Of a DNA stretch of 64,000 nucleotides, positions 1-7,647 are shown one piece after another (within the stretch, counting starts at the first letter, position 1; every line of letters starts with the position of its first letter). Below the pieces are notes generated by a model, which was given only the letters and a program-made list of their open reading frames with translations, searched no databases and was not told the origin of the DNA. The translations under genes and the position numbers were made by a program. The stretch lies in the NCBI RefSeq assembly GCF_900120405.1, contig NZ_LT635492.1, positions 329,478 to 393,477 on the forward strand. Reading direction: 5' to 3'. This DNA is from Urinicoccus massiliensis (GTDB lineage Bacteria > Bacillota > Clostridia > Tissierellales > Peptoniphilaceae).

Positions 1-166
1 CTTGGGCGTTAATTAAGCGAATTTGATAGTCAAGGCTGAAGATGTGGTCATCATCAACATCTACAAAAGCAATGTTTCCATTGCCAGACTTTAAGTCTTC
101 ATTTGCATTATCAATGAGCCATTTTGTTTTTCCTGATCCTTTTGCACCTACAATAAATTTTATCAT
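1..166 (-). CDS. P-loop ATP-binding protein, 3' part cut by window edge
   Basis: Only the first 55 codons are inside the window; the gene runs off the left edge. The ATG is preceded by a clear ribosome site (AAGGAAGG, 6 bases away). The product starts with a Walker A motif, GAKGSGKT at residues 7-14, followed by an acidic stretch VDVDDDH that could close the nucleotide site. Short clostridial proteins of this kind are often labelled PilT-like, but nothing here shows a link to pili. It lies 24 bp downstream of the radical SAM gene on the same strand, so the two are probably co-transcribed. Function unknown beyond nucleotide binding. Confidence 0.7.
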   Translation of the reverse strand, partial: MIKFIVGAKGSGKTKWLIDNANEDLKSGNGNIAFVDVDDDHIFSLDYQIRLINAQ

Positions 167-190
167 GGTTATCCTTCCTTTCAATCCATT

Positions 191-1129
191 CTATCTAATA
201 GAACTTCCCTGTTCTATAGATTGCATATTCATTTGATCGATAATTTCATCTCGAATCTTCCACCAAGATTCTCCAAAATTACAAAAGCGACTTGCTTCCT
301 TTGGAGCCCGACCAATAATCCTTTGGACAACAATATTCGGGTCCAAATGAGACAAAAATAGAATCACCCTCTTTTGAAAGGTCTCCTTGTTTAAAAGGGC
401 AACCTCCCCGTTTAAAAGCATTTTTTCCAAAGTAGTATTTTTTAGTACATAAAGTGAATGCAACTTCACCTCATCTACTTGCAAGGCATTTAAGATTTTA
501 GCAGCCTCGATAATATCCAATTCATCATCCCAAGGCAAGTCCATAATTAAATGAACCCCTATGCGAAAGGGATACTTTTTCAATCTTAGAACTCCTTCAA
601 TGAAATCAGATAGGTAGTGGCCTCGGTTGAGGATTTTTAAGGTGTGGTTATTTACACTTTGTAGGCCCAGTTCAAAACAAACGTCCAAGCCTTGACAAGT
701 CTCTTCAGTTGCCAACAAATACTCCTCCCCTAAAAAGTCGGGACGGGTGGATATATTGACTCCAACAATATTTTCCAGACGACAATCGGCTAAAGCTCTC
801 TGGTAAGAAGCTAAGGGTTGGTAGGTATTTGTAAAATTTTGAAAATAGGCGATAAACTTATTAGCATGATACTTCTTGCCAATGTAAGCCATATTTGTAA
901 GAAGCTGGTCCCGGACACTTAATTGCTCTAGGTTTTCAAAGGACCCACCTTCTTCCCCGCAAAAGATACAGCCCCCATAGGCGCAAGTTCCATCTCTATT
1001 GGGACAAGTCAAATTTAGCTTAACTGGTAACTTATAAACCTTTTGACCATACTTTTCTTTTAGGTAGTCACTATATTGTCTATAGGGTACCTTATTCTTC
1101 TTCAATTGGGAATTGTCTTTCAAACTCAT
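191..1129 (-). CDS. Radical SAM protein, TIGR01212/YhcC type
   Basis: A 312-residue radical SAM protein. The N-terminal block reads LTCPNRDGTCAYGGCIFCGEEGG, split here as LTCPNRDG / TCAYGGCIFC; it carries the spaced cysteines typical of the TIGR01212 (YhcC) family, which holds a [4Fe-4S] cluster and cleaves SAM. Later family blocks are visible: FQNFTNTY, GLQSVNNHTL, HLIMDLPWD and KLHSLYVLK. The physiological substrate of this family is not settled (tRNA modification has been suggested). The chosen ATG overlaps the end of the DUF1292 gene by 38 bp and has no good ribosome site; a TTG 24 bases downstream (at 1105) is an alternative, so the start is uncertain. Family call firm, function not. Confidence 0.88.
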   Translation of the reverse strand: MSLKDNSQLKKNKVPYRQYSDYLKEKYGQKVYKLPVKLNLTCPNRDGTCAYGGCIFCGEEGGSFENLEQLSVRDQLLTNMAYIGKKYHANKFIAYFQNFTNTYQPLASYQRALADCRLENIVGVNISTRPDFLGEEYLLATEETCQGLDVCFELGLQSVNNHTLKILNRGHYLSDFIEGVLRLKKYPFRIGVHLIMDLPWDDELDIIEAAKILNALQVDEVKLHSLYVLKNTTLEKMLLNGEVALLNKETFQKRVILFLSHLDPNIVVQRIIGRAPKEASRFCNFGESWWKIRDEIIDQMNMQSIEQGSSIR

Positions 1130-1430
1130 CCGCTACTGAATCAAAGTCCTCTTCGTCAATTAATCTCAGGTCAATTTCGTCATCATCTAATTCCTCATAT
1201 TCATATAAAAGAAGACCTTCTTCTTCCTCCATATCATCTTCAGGAACCAAAGCGATGTAAGATTTTCCGTTAAAATCAAAGGTTGCATAAACAATGCAAT
1301 CTAGACTTTCCCCATCTTCTAAATCTAAATGAATAACAGGATATTCTTCTTCATGGTGGTTGTGGCCACCACAGCATTCATGGTTATGATCGTGGTCATG
1401 GTCATGGTGACAGTTTTCGTGATTTGCCAT
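1092..1430 (-). CDS. DUF1292 protein with His/Cys-rich N-terminal tail
   Basis: A 112-residue acidic protein. Residues 29-85 match the DUF1292 family, small Firmicutes proteins of unknown role (core blocks VIHLDLEDGE, YIALVPED, LLYEYEE). Unusually, residues 4-27 are packed with histidine and cysteine (HENCHHDHDHDHNHECCGGHNHH), written here only as two parts: HENCHHDHDHDH then NHECCGGHNHH. Such tails bind Ni, Zn or Co in metallochaperones, so metal binding or storage is a reasonable inference, not shown. A ribosome site AAAGGAG precedes the ATG. The gene overlaps the radical SAM gene downstream by 38 bp and is probably co-transcribed with it. Confidence 0.85.
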   Translation of the reverse strand: MANHENCHHDHDHDHNHECCGGHNHHEEEYPVIHLDLEDGESLDCIVYATFDFNGKSYIALVPEDDMEEEEGLLLYEYEELDDDEIDLRLIDEEDFDSVADEFERQFPIEEE

Positions 1431-1553
1431 AAAATTCTCCTTTAAATATACTAAATTTGTTTGAAATTAGATAGCTCCTATAACTATCTCTTATTTTTAT
1501 TATACTAAAAATAGAGCAAATTATATAGCTATTTCAGTAAAATATTCAGGGGA

Positions 1554-2303
1554 TTAATAATAAGTTACTGTGTATTCTTTTTTCAGGTCTTCGATTTTGT
1601 TCAAATAAGCCTCTTTTTGCTTTAACCTCAAGGCCTCTTGCATGCAAAGATCTTTCACTTCATCGAATTCTTTTTGACGACCGTCTTTACGGTCATGTAA
1701 TTGAATGATATGGTAGCCAAATTCAGTTTTAATTGGCTCAGAAATGGTCCCAACTTCCATGGAAAAGACCGCTTCATCAAAAGGTTTCACCATTTGACCC
1801 GGTCTAAAAGTGCCTAAATTCCCACCATTTTCCTTAGAAGGACAAGTTGAATATTCTTTGGCCAATTTTTCAAAGTTTTCTCCCTTATCCAAGGCCGCCT
1901 TAATTTCCTTAGCCTTTTCTTCTGTTTCCACTAGAATATGGCTAGCTGTAGCCGAAGCATCTTGATTGAATAGTTTTTTATTCTTCTCATAATAATCCCT
2001 TGCTTCTTCTTCGGTTACATGAATCCCTTCTAATACTTTTGAAAAAGAATAGGATTTCAATAAATTGTCCTTTGTAAGTTCAAGGGCGTCCTTGAATTCT
2101 TTTTCTTCTTCATAGTTGTGTTTTTTTGCATCTAAAAGCAAGAGTTCTTGGTGGACGAGTTCCCCAATAACATTTGCAATTCCATCTGTATTTTTAAACT
2201 GTTGAACCAGGTTAGAGTCCATCCGTTTTATAAATTCCACTACTTGGTCTTCATAAATACAAGCATCTTCTACCTTAGCCAATAATTTTCTTTCTTCAGC
2301 CAT
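1554..2303 (-). CDS. Parvulin-type peptidyl-prolyl isomerase (PpiC/SurA/PrsA family)
   Basis: A 249-residue prolyl isomerase. Residues 1-110 form a helical SurA-N/trigger-like region; the rotamase domain follows at about 115-215 with the family blocks TASHILVETEEKA, GGNLGTFRPGQMV, FDEAVFSM and TEFGYHIIQLHDR. There is no signal peptide or lipobox, so unlike PrsA it should act in the cytoplasm; clostridia commonly carry a soluble paralogue of this length. It starts with ATG behind AAGGAGG. It is downstream of the cold-shock gene but separated from it by a terminator, so it is probably fed by partial read-through or an unseen promoter. Confidence 0.9.
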   Translation of the reverse strand: MAEERKLLAKVEDACIYEDQVVEFIKRMDSNLVQQFKNTDGIANVIGELVHQELLLLDAKKHNYEEEKEFKDALELTKDNLLKSYSFSKVLEGIHVTEEEARDYYEKNKKLFNQDASATASHILVETEEKAKEIKAALDKGENFEKLAKEYSTCPSKENGGNLGTFRPGQMVKPFDEAVFSMEVGTISEPIKTEFGYHIIQLHDRKDGRQKEFDEVKDLCMQEALRLKQKEAYLNKIEDLKKEYTVTYY

Positions 2304-2315
2304 AGAACCTCCTTA

Positions 2316-2345
2316 AATAAAAACCTCTTAGAATAGTCTAAGAGG
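2316..2345 (-). terminator. Intrinsic terminator of the cold-shock gene
   Basis: Read on the minus strand, a 9-bp stem (CCTCTTAGA / TCTAAGAGG) with a 4-base loop is followed by TTTTTATTTA. It begins seven bases after the csp stop codon. Confidence 0.85.
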
Positions 2346-2351
2346 CAAGTA

Positions 2352-2549
2352 TTACAAAATTTCGATATTTTCAGCTTGAAGGCCTTTTTCGCTATCAACA
2401 ACATCAAAGCGAACACTTTGTCCTTCTTCTAAGGTTTTGAATCCTTCTTTTTGAATTTGACTAAAGTGGGCAAACACATCTGTTCCCTCTTCTGTTGTAA
2501 TAAATCCAAAACCCTTTTCAGCGTTAAACCATTTAACAGTTCCGTTCAT
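2352..2549 (-). CDS. Cold-shock protein, CspA family
   Basis: A 65-residue single cold-shock domain. The RNP1 motif (KGFGFI) and RNP2 motif (VFAHFS) that bind single-stranded RNA are both intact, and the length is that of the family. Such proteins act as RNA chaperones in the cytoplasm. ATG follows a strong GGAGG site. The gene is monocistronic: a consensus-like promoter lies about 90 bp upstream and a terminator follows directly. The roughly 80-base untranslated leader is in keeping with csp genes whose 5' UTR responds to temperature, though no specific structure was established here. Confidence 0.95.
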   Translation of the reverse strand: MNGTVKWFNAEKGFGFITTEEGTDVFAHFSQIQKEGFKTLEEGQSVRFDVVDSEKGLQAENIEIL

Positions 2550-2637
2550 TTGATTCCTCCAAATTTTATTTCCTAAATGTTAAAATTTGAAGTGCTTCAA
2601 AAATAACTGTCAAATTTCATTGATTTAGGCTATTCAT

Positions 2638-2666
2638 ATCATAACATGGATAAAACATTTTCACAA
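2638..2666 (-). promoter_or_regulatory. Promoter of the cold-shock gene
   Basis: On the minus strand: TTGTGA, 17-bp spacer, TATGAT, with an extended TGn just before the -10. Predicted start near 2631, giving a leader of about 80 bases before csp. Confidence 0.65.
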
Positions 2667-2727
2667 GTTGATTTTGAGAATTTATCAGGACTTGGCCCGG
2701 AGAGAATCCCCTAATTTTAGCCTAAAA

Positions 2728-2756
2728 TTTACAATCATTGTTGAATATGATATAAT
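2728..2756 (+). promoter_or_regulatory. Promoter of glmS
   Basis: TTTACA, 17-bp spacer, perfect TATAAT (2751-2756). Predicted start near 2763, about 24 bases before the ribozyme cleavage site. It is divergent from the csp promoter. Confidence 0.75.
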
Positions 2757-2779
2757 TTTATGTCTAGAGATAAAAATCA

Positions 2780-2908
2780 TTATAAAGCGCCAGAACCAAA
2801 TGGTTGACGAGGGATGGAGTGATCGAAAATTCGGCGGATGCTCCAAGGGTATCACAGCCCCAGCACTTAACAAAACTTTTACAGACAAAAATAGTGCAGT
2901 GAGTCTCT
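2780..2908 (+). ncRNA. glmS ribozyme: glmS ribozyme/riboswitch
   Basis: The conserved core of the glucosamine-6-phosphate-dependent self-cleaving RNA is present in order: AAAGCGCCAGAACC, GGTTGACGAGG, TGGAG, TCGAAAATTCGGCGGATGC, CTCC, then CACAGCCCC and a P4-like stem (AGCACT near 2862 with AGTGC near 2893). Cleavage is expected between A2786 and G2787. In known examples GlcN6P is the cofactor, and the cut mRNA with a 5'-OH is degraded by RNase J, shutting down glmS. P1 has a very short loop here. It sits between the glmS promoter and start codon, exactly as expected. An 80-codon ORF over this stretch is a by-product of the RNA. Confidence 0.95.
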
Positions 2909-2932
2909 AAATAATTATTTTGGAGGTAGCCT

Positions 2933-4759
2933 ATGTGTGGTATAGTAGGATACTGCGGCCTTGAAAATGCAGAAGAAAGAATCATCCAAGGCCTAGAAAA
3001 ACTGGAATATCGTGGATACGATTCTGCAGGAATTTCTGTCATTAATTCAAATAAAGAGATAACGACCGTTAAGCGAGTTGGGAAATTAAAGGCTTTAAAA
3101 GAAGCCCTAAAGGATATTCCTCTAGATGGGAAAGTTGGTGTAGGTCATACTCGTTGGGCAACCCATGGTGTACCCAGCAATGTCAATAGCCATCCCCAAT
3201 TGAGCCAAAACGGCAAGTTTGCTGTTGTTCATAATGGAATTATCGAGAACTTTTTAGACTTGAAAAAGAAATTACAAGATCAAGGATACCAATTTAAATC
3301 CGATACGGATACAGAGGTCATTTCTAACCTATTTGAATTTTATCAAGAAGATGACTTCTTGGCAACGGCTTTAAAGGTATCAAGGGCTCTTGAAGGGGCC
3401 TATGCTATTGGTGTTATTTGCCAAGACCACCCCGACCAACTCATTGCGATTCGTCATGAAAGTCCTTTGGTTATTGGAGTTGAAAATAACGGATATATTA
3501 TTGCATCCGATATTCCAGCCCTTTTAAATTACACCCGTGAGGTCATTAGTTTAAAAAATGGAGAACTTGCCTTAGTGGAAAAAGACTCCATCCACTTCTA
3601 TGACTTTGAGGGCCATACCCTTAAAAAAGAAACAGAACATATAGACATAGATATTGAGGCTGCAAGCAAGGATGGCTATGACCATTTCATGCTTAAAGAA
3701 ATCTATGAGCAACCCGATGTGATAAAAAAATCTTTGGATAATAAATTTCCCCATGGCAAGTTGAACCTTACGGACCAAAGCTTCAGCAAGGAAGAACTTT
3801 TATCTATAGAAACCATCTACTTTACCGCTTGTGGTACAGCCTACCATGCAGCTGAAGTAGGTATGCGGGCTATGGAAAAATTACTTCACAAAAAGTGTCA
3901 AAGTGAAATTGCATCTGAATTAAAGTACTACCAACCCTTCATTGATGAAAAGACTCTGCTAATTGTTGTTTCTCAATCCGGTGAAACGGGTGATACCTTG
4001 GCTGCCATGAGAGAAGCCAAGGAAAAAGGAGCAAAAATCTTAGCAGTTACAAATGTAGTAGGGTCCTCTATTGCCCGAGAAGCGGACAAGGTTATCTACT
4101 GCAATGCCGGACCAGAAATTAGTGTTGCCTCTACCAAGGCCTATACGACCCAATTAATCTCCCTTTATGCCTTGGCCATTGATTTTGCACAAAAACTCAA
4201 CTGTATCTCCGACCAAGACGTGGAAAAATATATCAAAGAGCTCTATACTCTTCCCTCCAAGGTCCAAGAACTTCTAGACCATAGGGAAAAATATAAAGAC
4301 CTTGCCGAAAAAATAAAGGGAGCAAAAAGTATCTTTTATTTAGGCAGAGGAATTGACTATTTAAGTGCCAAGGAGGGGGCTTTAAAGTTAAAGGAAATTT
4401 CCTATATCAATGCTGTTGCCTTCCAATCTGGTGAATTAAAACATGGATCCATTGCTCTTTTGGAAGATGGCCTGCCGGTAGTTTGTATTATTAGCCAAGA
4501 AAACCTAGTGGACAAGTCCATTTCAAACGTAAAAGAAGTCAAGGCTCGTGGAGCCTATGCCTTGGCCATTGCTCAAAAAAACTTTAAAAATGTCCAAGAG
4601 GTTAGTGACGACACTATTTTTATCCCTGAGACCTTGGATATCTTTACTCCCGTTTTATCTGTCCTTCCCCAACAACTTCTGGCCTATGAAACCAGTCTAG
4701 CCTTGGGTAATGACGTCGACAAACCAAGAAACCTAGCAAAATCTGTTACGGTAGAATAA
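2933..4759 (+). CDS. glmS: Glutamine--fructose-6-phosphate aminotransferase (isomerizing)
   Basis: A 608-residue GlmS, the usual length. It makes glucosamine-6-phosphate from fructose-6-phosphate and glutamine, the first step toward UDP-GlcNAc and cell wall. The N-terminal class II glutaminase domain starts MCGIVGY; Cys2 becomes the catalytic N-terminus after Met removal, with RGYDSAGI and HTRWATHG following. Two SIS sugar-isomerase domains follow (TACGTAYHA, SQSGETGDTL; GRGIDY, ELKHGS), and the chain ends with the conserved AKSVTVE. ATG follows GGAGG. Expression is controlled by the ribozyme in the leader. Confidence 0.98.
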   Translation: MCGIVGYCGLENAEERIIQGLEKLEYRGYDSAGISVINSNKEITTVKRVGKLKALKEALKDIPLDGKVGVGHTRWATHGVPSNVNSHPQLSQNGKFAVVHNGIIENFLDLKKKLQDQGYQFKSDTDTEVISNLFEFYQEDDFLATALKVSRALEGAYAIGVICQDHPDQLIAIRHESPLVIGVENNGYIIASDIPALLNYTREVISLKNGELALVEKDSIHFYDFEGHTLKKETEHIDIDIEAASKDGYDHFMLKEIYEQPDVIKKSLDNKFPHGKLNLTDQSFSKEELLSIETIYFTACGTAYHAAEVGMRAMEKLLHKKCQSEIASELKYYQPFIDEKTLLIVVSQSGETGDTLAAMREAKEKGAKILAVTNVVGSSIAREADKVIYCNAGPEISVASTKAYTTQLISLYALAIDFAQKLNCISDQDVEKYIKELYTLPSKVQELLDHREKYKDLAEKIKGAKSIFYLGRGIDYLSAKEGALKLKEISYINAVAFQSGELKHGSIALLEDGLPVVCIISQENLVDKSISNVKEVKARGAYALAIAQKNFKNVQEVSDDTIFIPETLDIFTPVLSVLPQQLLAYETSLALGNDVDKPRNLAKSVTVE

Positions 4760-4760
4760 A

Positions 4761-4817
4761 AATGTATAAAAAAATGTCTTAGAAAATCAGGATTCTAAGA
4801 CATTTTTTTATACATTT
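4761..4817. terminator. Bidirectional terminator between glmS and the SLH gene
   Basis: A long hairpin (ATGTCTTAGAA / TTCTAAGACAT, extended by A- and T-tracts on both sides) serves both convergent genes. Its outer right end overlaps the stop codon of the SLH gene. Confidence 0.85.
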
Positions 4818-5778
4818 ATTTAAGATTTACAATCCCATAAGCAACAATTAAAGCTTCTTCCCTAGAGGATGTTTTTTGGGGTAAAAATTGACCCTTATAT
4901 CCCTTGATGAGACCTAGGGATTCCACCTTGTAAACACCTTCTTTAGCCCAAGAAGAAATGGATTCATCATCTTTGAACTTTTCTTGGGGCTCTTGAGCTT
5001 CTTTTCCTAAAGTTTGACATAACTTGGCCACCATTGTAGCCATTTCTTCCCGAGTAATCTTTCCCTTGGGATTAAAACGATTGTCACCAACACCTTGGAT
5101 AAAGCCTAATTCTTTAGCCTTTAAGATATAGGATTGCTTTGCATCCGAAAATCCATTACTACTTAAACTGGCAACCTTACCGGCTTTTTTTTCATAGGCT
5201 AAGACTAAAGCATTGGCGAATTCTTCCCGACTAATGGGTGCCTTGAGGTCACTTTTCACGCTATTGGGTACCAGGCCTAATTTATTGGCCTTATTTAAAT
5301 TTTCCAAAGCCCAAGAGCTTACATTTTGTAAGTTGGGCCTCAGTCCTACACTTACATAGGATGAAAAATCCGATTGGTCTTTTCCCAACCGGTAACGGAC
5401 CCTAAAGGAGTAGTTGGATAAGAATACATTGAATTCCTTAACTGTGGCAAAGCTATTTTCATCCAAGATAATTTGGCTTTTAGCTCCCTTTTCCAAGGGA
5501 ATTTGCACCAAGGGTTTTTTAGCTTCCGAGTGCCAAGAATCTCCATTATTCTTTAAGTCAATTTCTGCCACAATGGGAAGTCCCTTGTTTATCTTGTCCT
5601 GAATTGACTTGGGATTGGACCAGGATAGGGTAAAGTGACTATATTCTTCCATTTCATTCTTTTGTATGAATATGTTTAAATGCGTTGGCTTTTCATAGGC
5701 CCCTTTAGCATAACTAGTCATGGGGATACAAATTAAAATACACAAAAATAAAATAAGTATTTTGCTTAACTTTTTCAA
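4816..5778 (-). CDS. Secreted protein with three SLH domains
   Basis: A 320-residue exported protein. Residues 1-24 are a signal peptide (positive start, hydrophobic core, cleavage after TSYA). Residues about 30-145 form a beta-rich region of unknown fold. Three S-layer homology repeats follow from about 152 to the end, each with the ITREE-like turn (ISREEFANAL, ITREEMATMV, SSREEALIVA). SLH triplets anchor proteins to pyruvylated secondary wall polymer, so this is likely a surface protein or anchoring module. The start codon is TTG, chosen because AAGGAGG lies 8 bases upstream and the signal peptide begins there. It faces glmS across a shared terminator. Confidence 0.88.
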   Translation of the reverse strand: MKKLSKILILFLCILICIPMTSYAKGAYEKPTHLNIFIQKNEMEEYSHFTLSWSNPKSIQDKINKGLPIVAEIDLKNNGDSWHSEAKKPLVQIPLEKGAKSQIILDENSFATVKEFNVFLSNYSFRVRYRLGKDQSDFSSYVSVGLRPNLQNVSSWALENLNKANKLGLVPNSVKSDLKAPISREEFANALVLAYEKKAGKVASLSSNGFSDAKQSYILKAKELGFIQGVGDNRFNPKGKITREEMATMVAKLCQTLGKEAQEPQEKFKDDESISSWAKEGVYKVESLGLIKGYKGQFLPQKTSSREEALIVAYGIVNLK

Positions 5779-5835
5779 AATATCAACCTCCTTGACTATT
5801 GTAGCAGATATTTGGGAAAAGTATCATTTTGTTAC

Positions 5836-6396
5836 TTATTTGTAATTAATTTGTAAGATTTGAGTAAAGCCGCCTTCTACCCTTAGGCTACTTAGGCTAG
5901 CATTCTCTATAAAAAAATTAAAATAGCTTTCTCTCTTTCCTACTGCCAAGGCTAAAAAGGCCCGAATAACTCCTTCATGAGTGACTGCAACAACATCATG
6001 ATCCTTCTGGATCCAAGAATGCAATAAGCCTTCTACACGGTCTAATAGTTGCTTGATACTTTCCCCTTGAGGCGGACCATTGTCAAAAGGGTTTTCCAGC
6101 CAAGTTTTTACTTCCTGAGGATAGGAGTCCTGACTTTGAGAAAAAGTAAGCCCTTCTAGGGCCCCATAGGAAATTTCCAAAAGTCGATATTCAATTTTTC
6201 CGGGTCTGGAAAAAATTCCCTCTGCTGTTTGAATTGCTCTTTTAGCCGGGCTAACATACAGGTCTCCTTGGGGAGGTTTTTGAGCTAAAAACTTTAAACT
6301 TTCTTGGCCCAAACTGGTTAATGGAGTATCTATACTTGCATAGACCCCCTCTACATTTGCCTGGCTTTGGCCATGCCTTATTAAAGATATTTTCAT
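5836..6396 (-). CDS. cobC: Histidine phosphatase, probable alpha-ribazole phosphatase
   Basis: A 186-residue phosphoglycerate-mutase-like phosphatase. The catalytic motif LIRHGQ puts the phospho-His at residue 8; VSPAKRAIQTA and VTHEGVIRA complete the site. Members of this family occur in many pathways, but as the last gene of the cobalamin operon, one base after cobS, it most likely dephosphorylates alpha-ribazole-5'-phosphate or cobalamin-5'-phosphate. The specific activity is inferred from position, not from a diagnostic residue. Confidence 0.82.
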   Translation of the reverse strand: MKISLIRHGQSQANVEGVYASIDTPLTSLGQESLKFLAQKPPQGDLYVSPAKRAIQTAEGIFSRPGKIEYRLLEISYGALEGLTFSQSQDSYPQEVKTWLENPFDNGPPQGESIKQLLDRVEGLLHSWIQKDHDVVAVTHEGVIRAFLALAVGKRESYFNFFIENASLSSLRVEGGFTQILQINYK

Positions 6397-6397
6397 C

Positions 6398-7111
6398 TTA
6401 AATCAACCCCAATACCAGCAAAGCAAATGCTTCTGCTAATTCTACATTGGCTCCATAGATGTCCCCGGTAACTCCCTGGATTTTTTTTAAGGAAACAAGA
6501 GAGGTTAAGCCCACAACAAGAAGTTGGATAAGCAAAACGAAAATCAACTTCTTATCTGTTAAAACCAAATAAACTAGGAATAAAATCCCTGAGACAAGGA
6601 TATAGGGAAGAGGTTTTGTTTTTTGGAACATTTCCCCCATTCCCCCGGGCCGAGCAGATGGAAAAGTCCCGACAACTAGAGCATTAGCCAGCCTGGCGCC
6701 TGCTAGAATACCAGGTAATGAATATAGGGTCAGTTGAACCTTACTAAGTAAAACATATTTTGCTAATAAAACCAGAATCAGAGAGATAACACCAAAAGCC
6801 CCCACCCTGGAGTCTTTCATAATTTCTAAAATTCTGTCCCTGTCTCTATTTGAAAAAAATCCATCTGCCGTATCGCTTAAGCCATCTAAATGCATGCCCC
6901 CAGTAAAAGAAATCCAGAGAACTAAAATGACCAAACCTGAAATGTCCTGGTTAGGAATGACCTTTAAGGGAATGGTTAAGAGGTAACCCAAGAGCAGACC
7001 AACCCATGGAAAGAAAAATAAACTATGGCGTAAATTTTTATCCGAAAAATCTACCTGGATTGGAATATAAAAGCGGGTTAAAAATTGTAAAGCCAGTATA
7101 AATGCCTTCAT
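6398..7111 (-). CDS. cobS: Adenosylcobinamide-GDP ribazoletransferase (cobalamin synthase)
   Basis: A 237-residue integral membrane enzyme that joins adenosylcobinamide-GDP to alpha-ribazole (or its phosphate). The family signature is visible: FFPWVGLLLG near residue 33, then GGMHLDGLSDTADGFFS with the acidic metal-binding residues, followed by KDSRVGAFG. About six hydrophobic segments span the chain. Its start overlaps the cobU stop (ATGA), and the order cobT-cobU-cobS-cobC is the standard nucleotide-loop group. Confidence 0.95.
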   Translation of the reverse strand: MKAFILALQFLTRFYIPIQVDFSDKNLRHSLFFFPWVGLLLGYLLTIPLKVIPNQDISGLVILVLWISFTGGMHLDGLSDTADGFFSNRDRDRILEIMKDSRVGAFGVISLILVLLAKYVLLSKVQLTLYSLPGILAGARLANALVVGTFPSARPGGMGEMFQKTKPLPYILVSGILFLVYLVLTDKKLIFVLLIQLLVVGLTSLVSLKKIQGVTGDIYGANVELAEAFALLVLGLI

Positions 7112-7647
7112 CCCTTAATCAGAACTCCTTGTCCACAAATTACGATATAGGCCCTATCTGCCAGTTCAGCTGCATATTGGTTAATCCGTCCCTGGATATC
7201 CCGGAAAACTCTAGATAGGTGGTTTTCTGGAACAATGCTATATCCCACCTCATTGGTTACCATAATCAAATGACTGGAAGTTTTACGGACATCTTGACAG
7301 AGGGCAAAAATTTCCGCCTTAATCTTTTTTTCAATCTCTTCTTGCATTTCAGGGCTGATATGATCTCCATCCTTTAAAATGTCAAAGGTGTGGTTTGTCG
7401 TAAGCAAGGTTAGACAGTCCAATAGGTAATAGGAAGCCTTGTAGGGGCAGTCTCTTAATTTTAAGGGACTTTCCCAGGTATTCCACTCTTGTGGCCGTCT
7501 AAGTTTATGTTGCCTAACCCGCTCTTTCATTTCATCATCATAGACCTGGGAAGTGGCAATGTAGGTAACATTACTTTTCCCTTCTAGTAAATTTTCCGCA
7601 AAAGAGGACTTTCCGCTCCGGGCCCCGCCGGTAATAAGAGTAATCAT
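7108..7647 (-). CDS. cobU: Adenosylcobinamide kinase / guanylyltransferase
   Basis: A 179-residue bifunctional enzyme that phosphorylates adenosylcobinamide and transfers GMP to give adenosylcobinamide-GDP, the substrate of CobS. The Walker A motif is GGARSGKS at residues 7-14; the following segment has VTYIATSQVYDDEM, RRPQEW, and VTNEVGYSIVPE, all family blocks. Length is typical. Start and stop codons overlap those of cobT and cobS by four bases, indicating tight translational coupling. Confidence 0.96.
   Translation of the reverse strand: MITLITGGARSGKSSFAENLLEGKSNVTYIATSQVYDDEMKERVRQHKLRRPQEWNTWESPLKLRDCPYKASYYLLDCLTLLTTNHTFDILKDGDHISPEMQEEIEKKIKAEIFALCQDVRKTSSHLIMVTNEVGYSIVPENHLSRVFRDIQGRINQYAAELADRAYIVICGQGVLIKG

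Noticed and set aside
2668-2910. 80-codon plus-strand ORF and two minus-strand ORFs over the glmS leader
   Set aside because: They lie on the glmS promoter and ribozyme; base conservation there is explained by RNA structure and none has a ribosome site.
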